From Incurvaria masculella (lineage: Eukaryota; Arthropoda; Insecta; Lepidoptera; Incurvariidae): a stretch of 64,000 bases of DNA. The stretch covers positions 7,698,001-7,762,000 of the forward strand of contig OX335665.1 of the NCBI GenBank assembly GCA_946894095.1, written 5' to 3'. Positions 41,299 to 50,553 of this stretch are shown here, piece by piece. The notes beneath the pieces were generated by a model. The model searched no databases. It was not told the origin of the DNA and saw only the letters and a list, made by a program, of their open reading frames with translations. Within the stretch, counting starts at the first letter, position 1, and every line of letters starts with the position of its first letter. The position numbers were made by a program, and so were the translations under genes.

Positions 41299-41745
41299 TC
41301 GCATGAGCGACCTCACCTTAGAAACCTCAAAACTGTCATTCCTGTCAAGTTTTATTGAAGAGTTTTTCGAGGCAAGACGTAATCCACGATGCAGTTAGAA
41401 TAAGGTTTGGGGGAAAAGAAGAGCTTTTGTTTGCAATAACAACGTAATAAGTGGGGCGCAAAGGCGCGCTTATCTCTCGAAGAGATTTCTTCCAGCCGAC
41501 CTTTGGGCGTTTGAGAAGTTTTGTATGTCTTCAAACTAATTTTAATGTGATAGACCAGCACAAAGTTTGAAATGAAATATCATAGGTGATGTTATAATGA
41601 TATTTTCTTTCCTATGACTTCATTTGGTTGCATAATTTAGAACAAATCATTTTCAGAATAACAACGAGAAAATTGAGTCATTTTAATTACGTGGGTCGCG
41701 TAAATACAATTATAAAATCTATTCTATTTTGGAATCTGACAGCTT
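41299..41745. repeat. Interspersed repeat shared with 54052-54415
   Basis: tcgcatgagcgacctcacc, then gatgcagttag, ccgagtttgaaatgaaat-like and tgagtcattttaattacg occur in the same order at 54061-54415. A ~90-bp piece (41428-41520, including ataagtggggcgcaaaggcg) is absent from the other copy and resembles 15750-15800. The LINE lies exactly at its left edge. Class unknown. Confidence 0.65.
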
Positions 41746-41756
41746 TGAATTGGATC

Positions 41757-41860
41757 TGGCTGGGAAGGTCCTGGCATAGGAACTTGTTCCCATGCGATAT
41801 TTTGGGCTAATATCATGCCAGTAGATGTAGTACTAGCCATCCATGTCCAGTTACAGAAAT
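41757..41860 (+). mobile_element. SINE 3' body fragment
   Basis: gggaaggtcctggcatagg, then gggctaatatcatgcc and gccatccatgtccagttaca. Confidence 0.55.
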
Positions 41861-41989
41861 ATATCTAGTTGACAAAGGCAATTGACGATTATGAAATAGA
41901 TTAGTGACGTAGTTGACATGACTTGACATATGTAGCATTGACGCGCGATAATATTTGGATAAACTATTATGTATACTATAGAAAGGTGT

Positions 41990-42294
41990 TTATTAATACC
42001 ACGTGTGGGAGTGTGAAGTCAACTAAAGCATCACTGCGTTGGCCAAGGCAAAATTTTGCACGCCGACTACGTATAAAACTCGAAATCGACTTCCGGGTCT
42101 AACGTTTCTCTACCCCTAAAACTTGTCAGATTTTAATCAAACTTTTTCACTCCCTCAAGAAAGCTTGATTCTATCTCCGTATGTCTTTATTCTTATGTAA
42201 AATATCTGTATTTTCCCGTAAAAAAATATATTAAATGCATTAAAAAAAGACAACTGTTTCCAATGTTTTTATTAGCCAATATTTTCCAATCTAA
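41990..42294 (-). mobile_element. Inverted fragment of the hAT element at 43169-43944
   Basis: tccaatgtttttattagcca, ttttaatcaaactttttcac and aaagcttgattctatctccg read as the complement of the 43560-43740 segment of the hAT element. No termini retained. Confidence 0.55.
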
Positions 42295-42850
42295 ATAAAT
42301 AAATAAATAAAAAATGTACGTACATTTTCGCAAAATATTTTAGAATTCAACATTAAAAAACCTAAGATATTTAGAGCATGTAAACAGTTATCACCCGTAA
42401 TATACTGTACTGTAATGCACTGTAAGCTTGCCTTAATAAATAAAAAAATATAAATAAATAAAAACAAAATAAAAAATATGGGGATAAAAAAATAAAAAAT
42501 AAACCACTGTCTTAACTCAGAAAATCTTAACTGTACGACGATCACGACGCATATTCGATAAGGTCTTAATGAAGAGTAGTCCCAATCACACAAGGTTATT
42601 GGATCAGATAACCCCATCTTCGCAACAGTATCGTTACCGCTGTATACAGTCAAACACCTACAGTGTATTTATGTGACTGGGCACGGTTGGCTAATACGAT
42701 AGAATATATATAGGATTGCATCCAGCGGCTCAACTCCATAGAATTTCCCGATTTCGTACAGGCACATTTCGCTTGTATGGGCTCTAAGCTAGTTTCGCGG
42801 TTCGGAACTGTCGCAAATGGTCCTTCGAGTTCATCTGTTTGAAAAAAAAA
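42295..42850. other. AT-rich stretch with (AAAT)n
   Basis: aataaataaataaata-type runs at 42293-42312 and 42434-42500. The minus-strand frame 42291-42653 is hydrophobic only because of the AT-rich repeat and is not called. Confidence 0.4.
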
Positions 42851-42852
42851 AC

Positions 42853-43133
42853 CAGCTAAGTGCGAGTCGGACTCGCACACGAAGGGTTCCGTACTATCGT
42901 ACAAGATTTACCACAAAAAATCACGTTTTTTGCATGGGATCCCTCTTTATTTTTTATTAATACATACAAATACATTTTACCTATTTATAGCGGCAAAATA
43001 AATACGCACTCTGTGAAAATTTCAGCTGTGTACCAATTACGGTACATGAGATACAGCCCTGTGACAGACGGACGGACGGACAGCGGAGGCTTAGTAATAG
43101 GGTTCCGTTTTCACCCTTTGGGTACGGAACCCT
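42853..43133 (+). mobile_element. gggttccgta-family repeat, short (GGAC)n
   Basis: Begins gctaagtgcgagtcggactc, includes ggcaaaataaatacgcactc and gacagacggacggacggac, and ends gggtacggaaccctaata. Same family as 16427-16766. Confidence 0.75.
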
Positions 43134-43160
43134 AATATGGGATGGCTTCTAAAGCCTACC

Positions 43161-43952
43161 AGCTAAATCAGTGGTTCGAAACCTTCTAGGGATGACGGAC
43201 CATTTAACAAAATTTTGTTGGCCCATGGCTGGTATTGGAAATGGTTGGTAAGTCATTTGAATCTAAATTAATAAAAGGTTGGTCTATCTATACATAAACC
43301 ATGCATACACATGCTATACAAAGGTATTTTTTTACGAAAATTTTAATTTAAAAAGAAAAAACTATGCCATTTCTTTTTTCTGTACACTTTTTACAGGCCC
43401 TCACAAATAGTCACTTATTTAAGAGAGTCGTTACCCTATCAATACTCGGGCGATAACTGTTTCCATGCTCATAATGAATTACTAGGTTATTGAAATTTTG
43501 CATTTTAAAATATATTATAGAAATCTATGTCTATATGTTTTAATTTTTCTAATATACCTTTTAGATTAGAAAATATTGGCTAATAAACATTGGAAAAAAG
43601 TTGTCTTTTTCGATTTTTTTTAATGAAAAATACAGAATTTTACAAAAATCAAAACATACGGACATAGATCGAAGCTTTCTCAAGTGATTTTGATTAAAAT
43701 CTCACAAAATTTAGGGCCTGGAAGACGACTTTGCTATTTTAATGGCAGTCGCCGTGTAAAATTGTGACTTGGCCAATCGACAAAGAATGCATTTCTTAAA
43801 ATTTTCGAATCTTAGATTTCCTGTGACTTCACGACAGCCTTAATATCTATGACTGGAGACTATCTATCTGTATGGCTTAGCGGACCACTTTAGGCGCTTC
43901 TCGGGACCACCAGTGGTCCGCGGACCACCGTTTAAGAACCACTGAGCTAAAT
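43161..43952. mobile_element. hAT-type non-autonomous element with perfect 8-bp TSD
   Basis: Element 43169-43944 (776 bp) flanked by agctaaat at 43161-43168 and 43945-43952. Ends cagtggttcgaaacc and ggaccaccgtttaagaaccactg; the cagtggtt terminus is typical of hAT elements. The region near the right end carries agtggtccgcggacca, a short palindrome. No transposase ORF. Confidence 0.88.
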
Positions 43953-44277
43953 GGATTATTCCAACATTATGTTCACGCTACCACTCTCACTGTCCACTCG
44001 ATTGCACGAAATGCACTTTCCTAGCACACCTTTTCCGCACAGTATCGATCACTTGACAGCAGGCATAGATCACGTTTGACAGCTATGCATCCGGCGACAT
44101 GGCGGCGCGCGTGCGCACTTCGATCCGCCGCCGCGGGTACTGGGCGCTACGCGCGGGTTATCTATCGGCTAATGATTGCGAAGGACCTATGGTACCGGTT
44201 TGCTAGGCCGGGAGATGGCGCACTTTCGGTAATGTCATTTTGTTGTCGCAGTAGGTAAAGCGGTGATTATTTATTTA

Positions 44278-46284
44278 TACAGGGTGAAATCTTCCACGCG
44301 TCCTTTTTTTGAACCACGTAGTCTGTATGTGATATAGAACTAATTTTCAGAAAAAAAAAGTAATTTTGCGACATTTATTAAATTAATTAATTCTACTAAA
44401 CAGTGTTTATAACCGTAGTCCAATACACGCACGCACACAAGCACGGAGCGGCGCGCGGCTCAATACACAGACGCACACAAGCACGGAGCGGCGTGGCGCG
44501 ATACACAGACGCACACAAGCGCAAACGGCACGCGGCCAGCTAGGAAACGCGCCTCCCCGTTCGGAGAGGTGGCGGCGGGGCGGCCGCCCCGGCTGCCGCG
44601 CCGGTACGCAGTTTAGTTACCTACATAGGTACATACCGACTATTAGAGTTCTTGTTTAAAAATCAAATTTGTGCCCAAATTCTTCACGATAAAAAGCAGA
44701 ATAAATAAAAACAACAACTAAACTCACCACTATTCTAGAAGGCGACTCTTAACTACTTGTCGGCCACCGATTCGGATGCACACCTGACACCTCTGGATGG
44801 TTGATTGGTGAACTCGGTCCAGCATGGCAGCATCCGCTCTCACCTTGTCAAACGCCTCCTGAATTCGTATTCTCATGTCTTCAGCGGTGTTGCAAGGGGT
44901 TTTATAAACAATGTCCTTCACGAAACCCCACAAAAAAAAGTCTAGAGGGGTTAGGTCTGGCGAACGAGGTGGCCAGCGCATTGGTCCAAACCGCCCGATC
45001 CATTGGTCGCCAAAAATTTGTGTTAGCCTTTCCCTCACTTCCGCCACCGAATGTGCAGGCGCGCCGTCGAGCTGGTACCAGGTGCGGTTGTACTCCAACA
45101 TGTTTAAATTTTCTACGTATTCCGTGATTGGGCCATTAAGTAAATCCATAAATTTTTGCCGGTTTAGGGTTCCGTCAATGTAAATGGGCCCGATCAAGTC
45201 ACGACCACGGATCCCCGTCCCACACATTTAGTGACCAGCGATTCTGGTGTGCACGCTCCCTTGTGATGTTCGGATTAAGACGAGACCAGTAGTGGTTGTT
45301 CCTGCGGTTGTACATTCCATTTCGCGTAAATGTACTCTCGTCTGTCCATATTATTTGTTCAATAAAGTTTTCGTTTTCGTCACACATATCCAAGATAACT
45401 TGACAAAAAGCCACACGCACAGGTAGATCTCGAGGTAGTAGGGCTTGCACAGGTGTAAATTTAAAAGCATGTAGTCTACTTTTTTTCAGCACCTTGAGTA
45501 CGTGTGTTTGCGACGCATTTATTTGTCGTGCAATCTGTCGCGTGCTGGTTGTGGGATCTCTTTCGACGATTTGCATAATCCTGTCTTCGTTTCGTAGATT
45601 CGCAAGATCTCTAGGCACTCGTGGTCTTTGCGGTACCAAACTTAGGCCGTCTCGACCACGTTGTACGGCCTGGATAATGACACGCGGGTGTCCAGGAACT
45701 CGTCGTCGTGGGTATCTTTCCCGATACATGGCTAGCGCGGCAGCAGCATTGCCTCCAGTCTCACCGTAAATTAAAATCATGTCCATGTACTCCGTGGCAC
45801 TAAACATAACACCAAAAAACTAAACAAAATAAAAAAAAATCCGCTAAAAAGCTTCAGAAGGGAGACGCGCCCGCGTGTGTGTCTCACTAGAAGATCTGCG
45901 TACTACTGAACTTGACCTAGTTTGGCTAGTTTCAGGCGCGCACGCATACGTTACTGACCTATACTACTGACTGTGCCTACACACACACAGCTGCGATGGG
46001 CGCCGCCGCCGCCCGCTGACACCGTAGAGTGCGTAAAACTTATTTCGACTAGCGTCTACGTATGTGCACTATTGCGTCGCTGCATCTGCGGCTGCGAGAC
46101 GAGTGATCAATTAGAGATAGACGCGCTCTTTAAGTAAAGGTTTGTGTAAACAACTTTGGATATAATTAATTGTAATATCTCGGAACATACCCAACAGATT
46201 TTGTTGAAACTTTCAGGATTAACGCCCATTAAGGAGCACTTTGCATGGTTTAAAAAAAGGACGCGTGGAACATTTCACCCTGTA
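44278..46284 (-). mobile_element. mariner-type (DD41D, rosa-like) transposon
   Basis: Element 44280-46282 (2,003 bp) between TA dinucleotides. 31-bp terminal inverted repeats (44280-44310 and 46252-46282) starting cagggtgaaat and differing at one base. The transposase frame is on the minus strand. Tandem subterminal repeats with acacagacgcacacaagc lie at 44424-44520. Confidence 0.92.
44730..45807 (-). pseudogene. DD41D transposase, single frameshift
   Basis: N-terminal part 45807-45199: a helix-turn-helix region (EYMDMILIYGETGGNAAAAL, then RERYPRRRVPGHPRV), a second HTH (TSTRQIARQINASQTHVLKV) and the first catalytic Asp in IIWTDESTF. The frame is lost near 45215 within the NVW segment by what looks like one extra base. 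The C-terminal part continues in another frame to 44730: RDLIGPIYIDGTLN, YQLDGAPAHSVAEVRERL (second Asp) and RSPDLTPLDFFLWGFVKD (third Asp, 41 residues later). Total about 350 residues, normal for the family. The frameshift could be a true mutation or a sequencing error. Confidence 0.88.
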
Positions 46285-47396
46285 TATGTTTATTGCACAC
46301 AAAATAAAATGGGCAAAAGGAACAACTTAATGCCGGAGGTATTCTCTACCAGTCTACCTTTGGGTATCGTGAGCAGTAGTTCGAGTAGCGGTTATGAAGA
46401 AAATTATATACTTTATTCAATCAAACGTAATTACTAAAATAAACGATGAATAAATACATGTTATACTTAAATATAAATGAATACAAACAGATAAATAAAT
46501 AAATACTATGTAATAAATAGATTACTCATAAGAATAAAAGAATAGGATACTCACAACAGAAATAATTATTAGAATTAATATATGTAGAATCCAGGATTGT
46601 TCACACTACTGCACATATCATATCTATGGTTGCCATTTCTAAATTTTAAAATGCTGACAAAATCCTGACATTAAATAATGGTCTCGAAATTTTTGTCACA
46701 AAAACAAAATGAAGAAATGCCCGGCGCGGCATGCATTTTACAGTAATAGTGAGCTGACTACAAAATTAATTTATATAGTACTTCTTTTCCCCAAGTCAAA
46801 ATCCGGAAAAAAATTAAATTTTCCAAGTTTTGGATCACTTATTCCTCCCCATCATGTTGATATAGGCAGCCACGTGTTGATTAGAAAATAAACAACTAAT
46901 TGATATGCTGTCGAAATTTATAGGTACTCAGAGGACATGTCTTTCAAAGGTCGCGGCCTTATTCTGCTTTTTTCTGACTATTTACAAAATTTAACTACAA
47001 ATAAAAAAAGCCGATGCAGTATGATGTAATTTACTTTGAGACAGCTCATGCTCTATGTGCTAATAAAATCAAATAATTTATGTAATGAATGCCTACTACC
47101 AGTATGAGATTATTTCTCTTAATTATTCACTTACGATGACATCGAAGAGGTCATTGGATTGGTTTTTGGCTAATTTTTTTAAATTCCGTTCCTCAAATGG
47201 AAATAGAGGAGCCATTATAGGATCTTCGTTGTCCGTCTGTCTATCTATTTGTGTGTCCAGAGCCTTTTCCCCAGCAACGATTGGAGGTATTAAGTTGAAA
47301 TTTATATCAATATCTTAGGTCTGTGGTCCCTTGACGCTGTGGTCCTTTCGACCACAGAGGTCTCTGGATCTGTGGTCAAGAAAATCAAACTTCTAA
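46285..47396. other. AT-rich non-coding stretch
   Basis: No exon or known repeat recognised. A short palindromic gtggtc/gaccac cluster lies at 47320-47380. Confidence 0.4.
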
Positions 47397-47548
47397 GGGC
47401 CGAGTGCACGAAAGGACAAAAAATCAAAATCAACGTCAACGTACGATTAAACACGTCACTTTGTATGGACAGTATGGAAGGAACTCTATGCGGTTCACTA
47501 AAAAGTCCATGTGTTTGAACATTGATTAACGTGCAACCGGGGCTAAGT
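47397..47548. mobile_element. Fragment of the aacacgtcactttgt foldback family
   Basis: gggccgagtgcacgaaagga, aacacgtcactttgtatgga and gcggttcactaaaa correspond to 21560-21670. Confidence 0.6.
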
Positions 47549-48290
47549 CGACACGATTAAAAATATGGCCAAAATATAAATATTTTAATAAAATTATACT
47601 CAAACATTCAAAGTTTTGATGATATGGATTTCCCAATAGCAATCGTTTCTTCCCCTGTTATAAGTGACACGGATCAACTTCCAGAGAGGATCCAAAGCTG
47701 CTGACACCTGAGAAGCTGGCTACTACATCTCTTTTGGGGTGCCAGACCTGGGCATGTCACCGCCCGAAGCACATAATGGACTTTTCCATTCCGTGTCCAC
47801 GCTGGCTCGGCCGGAACACTAGCTAGCACTCTACTTGCCGATAAACCCAGTGCCGGAGATTTCTCCCAGTTAAAACGGGTCGGCTCAACGAGGACGACTC
47901 ATGTGCCCTACATCACTTATCGCCATTAGCCCAAGGGCAGCTACTAAACGACGCCCCGGCGCATTTGTCAGGCAAAATCGTCCAACCCCTGAACTAGCCA
48001 CATGCAGCTACGAACAGGGCCTCAACATCAGGGTTCCAAAGGCAAGCCGAGGGTAGTAGTAGAGACTACTAGTAGTAGTAGATTAGAGGGTAGAGTCTGT
48101 AGTTCTAGATGTGAATCTTGCCTAATTGGGTCCTTCAGGGATCCAAAGGCAAGCCGAAGGTGGACATCACCTCACCACACAAAACCCAAGTCAAAATAGC
48201 TGTTAATCTCGCCCAATTCGGTCCTTCATCTGCGGTATAAGACACAATTTGGTTGATTATTCAAATGAACTTTCAAAACTGAAAAATAGC
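47549..48290. other. Unassigned, includes a decayed repeat shared with 50900-51010
   Basis: The segment gcacataatggac, tccattccgtgtccacgctg and ccggaacactagctagcac (47770-47835) resembles gcacacaatgcatatctcca and catgtctacgctgctgg at 50912-50970, probably from one LINE family. Repeated agtagtagta words lie at 48055-48085. Confidence 0.35.
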
Positions 48291-48297
48291 CACTCAC

Positions 48298-48447
48298 CCA
48301 TTATCTTCTTGGGCGGACGCCGCTGCTCCTTCTCGTCTCTTTCGTCCATGCCCTCGGGCCACGCCTTCCGCTTTCTGCTCTGCCGCCGCTCGGACTCCAG
48401 GTACATGCCCAGCTCCGCCTCGCAGTCCTGCTCCAACGGTCGCCCCA
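48298..48447 (-). CDS. Exon of an unidentified minus-strand gene
   Basis: 150 nt (2 nt + 49 codons + 1 nt). Acceptor gtgtgtgcag, donor GTGAGT. It encodes GRPLEQDCEAELGMYLESER, then RQSRKRKAWPEGMDERDE and KEQRRPPKKIM. Charged, with a basic RKRKAW cluster that could be a nuclear localisation signal. The overhangs fit the exon at 48863-48980. I do not recognise the protein. Two decayed copies of this exon lie upstream. Confidence 0.65.
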
Positions 48448-48485
48448 CTGCACACACGCACACATACACACGCTCCATCTTATTT

Positions 48486-48581
48486 TTTTGTAAATGACCT
48501 CAGACCATGCTTTTCGCTTCCCGCTCTGCCGACACTCCGACTCCAGGAACATGCCGCACTCCTGCTGTGACGACTGCCCCA
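48486..48581 (-). pseudogene. Decayed tandem copy of the 48298-48447 exon (copy 2)
   Basis: Begins at the same acceptor type (gtgagcag|TGGGGCAG) and reads GQSSQQECGMFLESECRQS, then GKRKAWSEV, clearly parallel to the intact exon (GRPLEQDCEAELGMYLESER.QSRKRKAWPE). A gap removes part of the acidic stretch, and the 3' end and donor are lost. Confidence 0.6.
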
Positions 48582-48599
48582 CTGCTCACACACAAAATA

Positions 48600-48725
48600 A
48601 TGGCTTCTTCTCGTCTCTCTCGGCCATGCGCTCAAGCCAGGCCTTCCGCTTCCTACTCTGCCACTGCTTCGACTAAGGGTACATGCCAAGTTCCAGCTCG
48701 CACTCCTGCCCCGACATCAGACCCA
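48600..48725 (-). pseudogene. Decayed tandem copy of the 48298-48447 exon (copy 3)
   Basis: The minus strand reads GQECELELGMYP, a stop, SKQWQSRKRKAWLERMAE, then RDEKK. In-frame TAG replaces part of LESERR. No usable donor. Confidence 0.6.
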
Positions 48726-48862
48726 CACCCTTTTTCTTATCTTATGTAATCATGTTTGGTTACTAAATTGGTTGAGAACAATTGTTACAAAAAATAGTTT
48801 TATAACGGACTAAAAGAAGAAATAGTAGCAAGAATGAGGAAACTGTCAATGGTATAACTCAC

Positions 48863-48980
48863 CGAGCGTCAGACGCACCGATGATGGCCAGAAGTAATCT
48901 TCCCCCGAATCCTTCAGCGCGCCGTCCTGCATAGTCTCCGCGAAGCCGTCGCAGCGCACTATGCCACCGTGTCCAGACAT
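48863..48980 (-). CDS. Putative first coding exon of the unidentified gene
   Basis: 118 nt from ATG 48980 to donor GTGAGT. It encodes MSGHGGIVRCDGFAETMQDG, then ALKDSGEDYFWPSSVRLTL. An in-frame TGA lies just upstream of the ATG. The terminal G plus TG of the next exon gives Val, so the frame continues into VGRPLEQDCE. Codon use is GC3-rich. No family recognised. Confidence 0.6.
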
Positions 48981-49067
48981 CACTCAGCCCGCCATCGCGA
49001 ACGGGCAGCGCGCTCACACAAATGATGATGATGATGATGAAGATGACGTGATGGGCGGCGTGCCCGG

Positions 49068-49280
49068 TTAGAACAGCACGAAGAACGAGTTGTACAGCTT
49101 CTTTATGCCCGTCGTCTCGCGCTGACGGTGACTCTGGAGCAGTTCGTTCTCGATGCCCGGGAGCATCTTGGCCCTGCGCGGCAGGTGACGCTGGCGGTTC
49201 TCGGAGTGTCGATGGGGGCCGAAGAGAGTCTCCATTAGATCCGGCCGCGTCGGGACGGTTCGACGCCGCGTCACAAGCGC
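49068..49280 (-). CDS. Putative terminal exon of another minus-strand gene
   Basis: The minus-strand frame ends in TAA at 49070-49068 and reads RPDLMETLFGPHRHSENRQR, then HLPRRAKMLPGIENELLQSH and RQRETTGIKKLYNSFFVLF. Strong GC3 coding bias in this frame only. An in-frame TGA near 49283 bounds it, so the acceptor must lie inside; the obvious tattacag acceptor at 49320 is out of frame or precedes a frameshift. Upstream exons were not found. It lies 88 bp 5' of the MSGHGG exon, separated by an (ATG)n run. Confidence 0.5.
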   Translation of the reverse strand, partial: ALVTRRRTVPTRPDLMETLFGPHRHSENRQRHLPRRAKMLPGIENELLQSHRQRETTGIKKLYNSFFVLF

Positions 49281-49589
49281 CCGCCTTCGGTATCACGCTC
49301 CTGCTATCGTCGGGGCTCCTGTAATAGACAGAAGACTTTTTTGGTAGTCAAACTACACCAATGATACTTTTGAGATTACCGCGGTCGTTAGACATTATTA
49401 TTATTATTATGTTATTTATATCACCAGCAGCTTGAAGCTGATGCGTGAATTTCATTTTTCCCGGAGTGCACTTGTGTATTTTTTTAATTTTTTAAATTGG
49501 TATTATTAATATTACTTATCATTCAAATTATGTATTTATATTGATTTTATTTATTGATTATTGATTGTTTATTATTATTATTGATTATT

Positions 49590-49745
49590 TGTTTTTTTTT
49601 TATTGCCTTTAAATGTTTGTCTAGTCGGTTTTTAAATCCATTTACAGTTTTAGCACTAATGACCTCCTCCGGCAGCTTGTTCCAAGAGTCTACAACTCTG
49701 TTGACCAAGAAGTGTTTCCTGGGGTTTGAACATGTTTTAAAAATT
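49590..49745 (-). pseudogene. LINE RT C-terminal remnant
   Basis: The minus strand reads approximately NPRKHFLVNRVVDSWNKLPE, then EVISAKTVNGFKNRLDK, matching the element remnant at 15477-15670. 5'-truncated. Confidence 0.65.
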
Positions 49746-49911
49746 TTTACGGCTTTTCACGCGGCAGGAAGAGACATTCTCCGACGTTTCGAGCTAATCA
49801 TTCAGCCCGTTGTCAAGGAGGCATCCGCCACTCGTCGTCTGTCGTAGTCGTGATTAGGTCGAAACGTCGGAGAATGTCTCTTAATGCCGCGTGAAAAGCT
49901 GTGAAAATTTT
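49736..49911. repeat. Foldback with ~60-bp arms (gaaacgtcggagaatgtctc)
   Basis: gcttttcacgcggcaggaag and gacattctccgacgtttcga on the left are mirrored by cgaaacgtcggagaatgtctc-like and gccgcgtgaaaagc on the right, with a ~50-bp centre. The cgaaacgtcgg word is common at Penelope-like element ends, but this link is only a guess. Confidence 0.7.
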
Positions 49912-50201
49912 TCAAACAAAGCCACACTAAGTTACTTCAAAAACGGATCGATCCGCGGATTCTATCAACCTAAATATAGGTAGACGTCACAATTTTAATC
50001 AGAGGTTAAGTTTAGTGTTTAGGAGACGGTTATGTGCAGAATCTACTATTTTTTCGTTGTTTATAATAGAGAGCTGCCAATGTCCAACAGTGGGGTCATA
50101 CGTAAAATGAGAGACGCTTTTTCCATTGAATGCTGAAGAATGTCCAGTGAGAGCAATAACCACGTAGGTCTTGCCGCCTCCGCATAAAACTTTGGTACTC
50201 T

Positions 50202-50553
50202 AAGGCCCATAATCCAACGAAGCGGTGCTAGGCGGAGCGGACAGGAGCAGAGATGCCTAGCTGAGCTGAGCGGAGATGTGTGCTGGCTAGAGCGGAGCTG
50301 TGGGCGGCGGCGAGCGTGCGGGCCATGCGCATAGCGAGACGAGATTAGCAGCGCGCCACTGCCGGCTCGCTCGCATCTCCGCTTTGATCGCGAGGCCCAT
50401 ACAAATTGACACATCTCCGCTCCGCTCGGCTCGAGCCGGGTCCACTGGAGCTAGGCGGAGCGGAGATTGGTAAATAACGAAATCCGATTGGTTGTATGAA
50501 ACACATCTCCGCTCCGCTCTGCCCAGCACCGCTTTGGTGGATTGTGGGCCTCA
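50202..50553. mobile_element. MITE with ggcccataatcca termini and GGAGCGGA-rich interior
   Basis: Left aggcccataatccaacgaag and ggtgctaggcggagcgga; right tccgctccgctctgcccagc and tttggtggattgtgggcct: inverted repeats of ~45 bp. The interior has further cggagatgtgt / acacatctccg pairs. No ORF of interest. Confidence 0.75.

Noticed and set aside
42291..42653. 120-codon minus-strand hydrophobic frame
   Set aside because: Driven by (AAAT)n-rich DNA; Phe/Ile/Leu runs are compositional.
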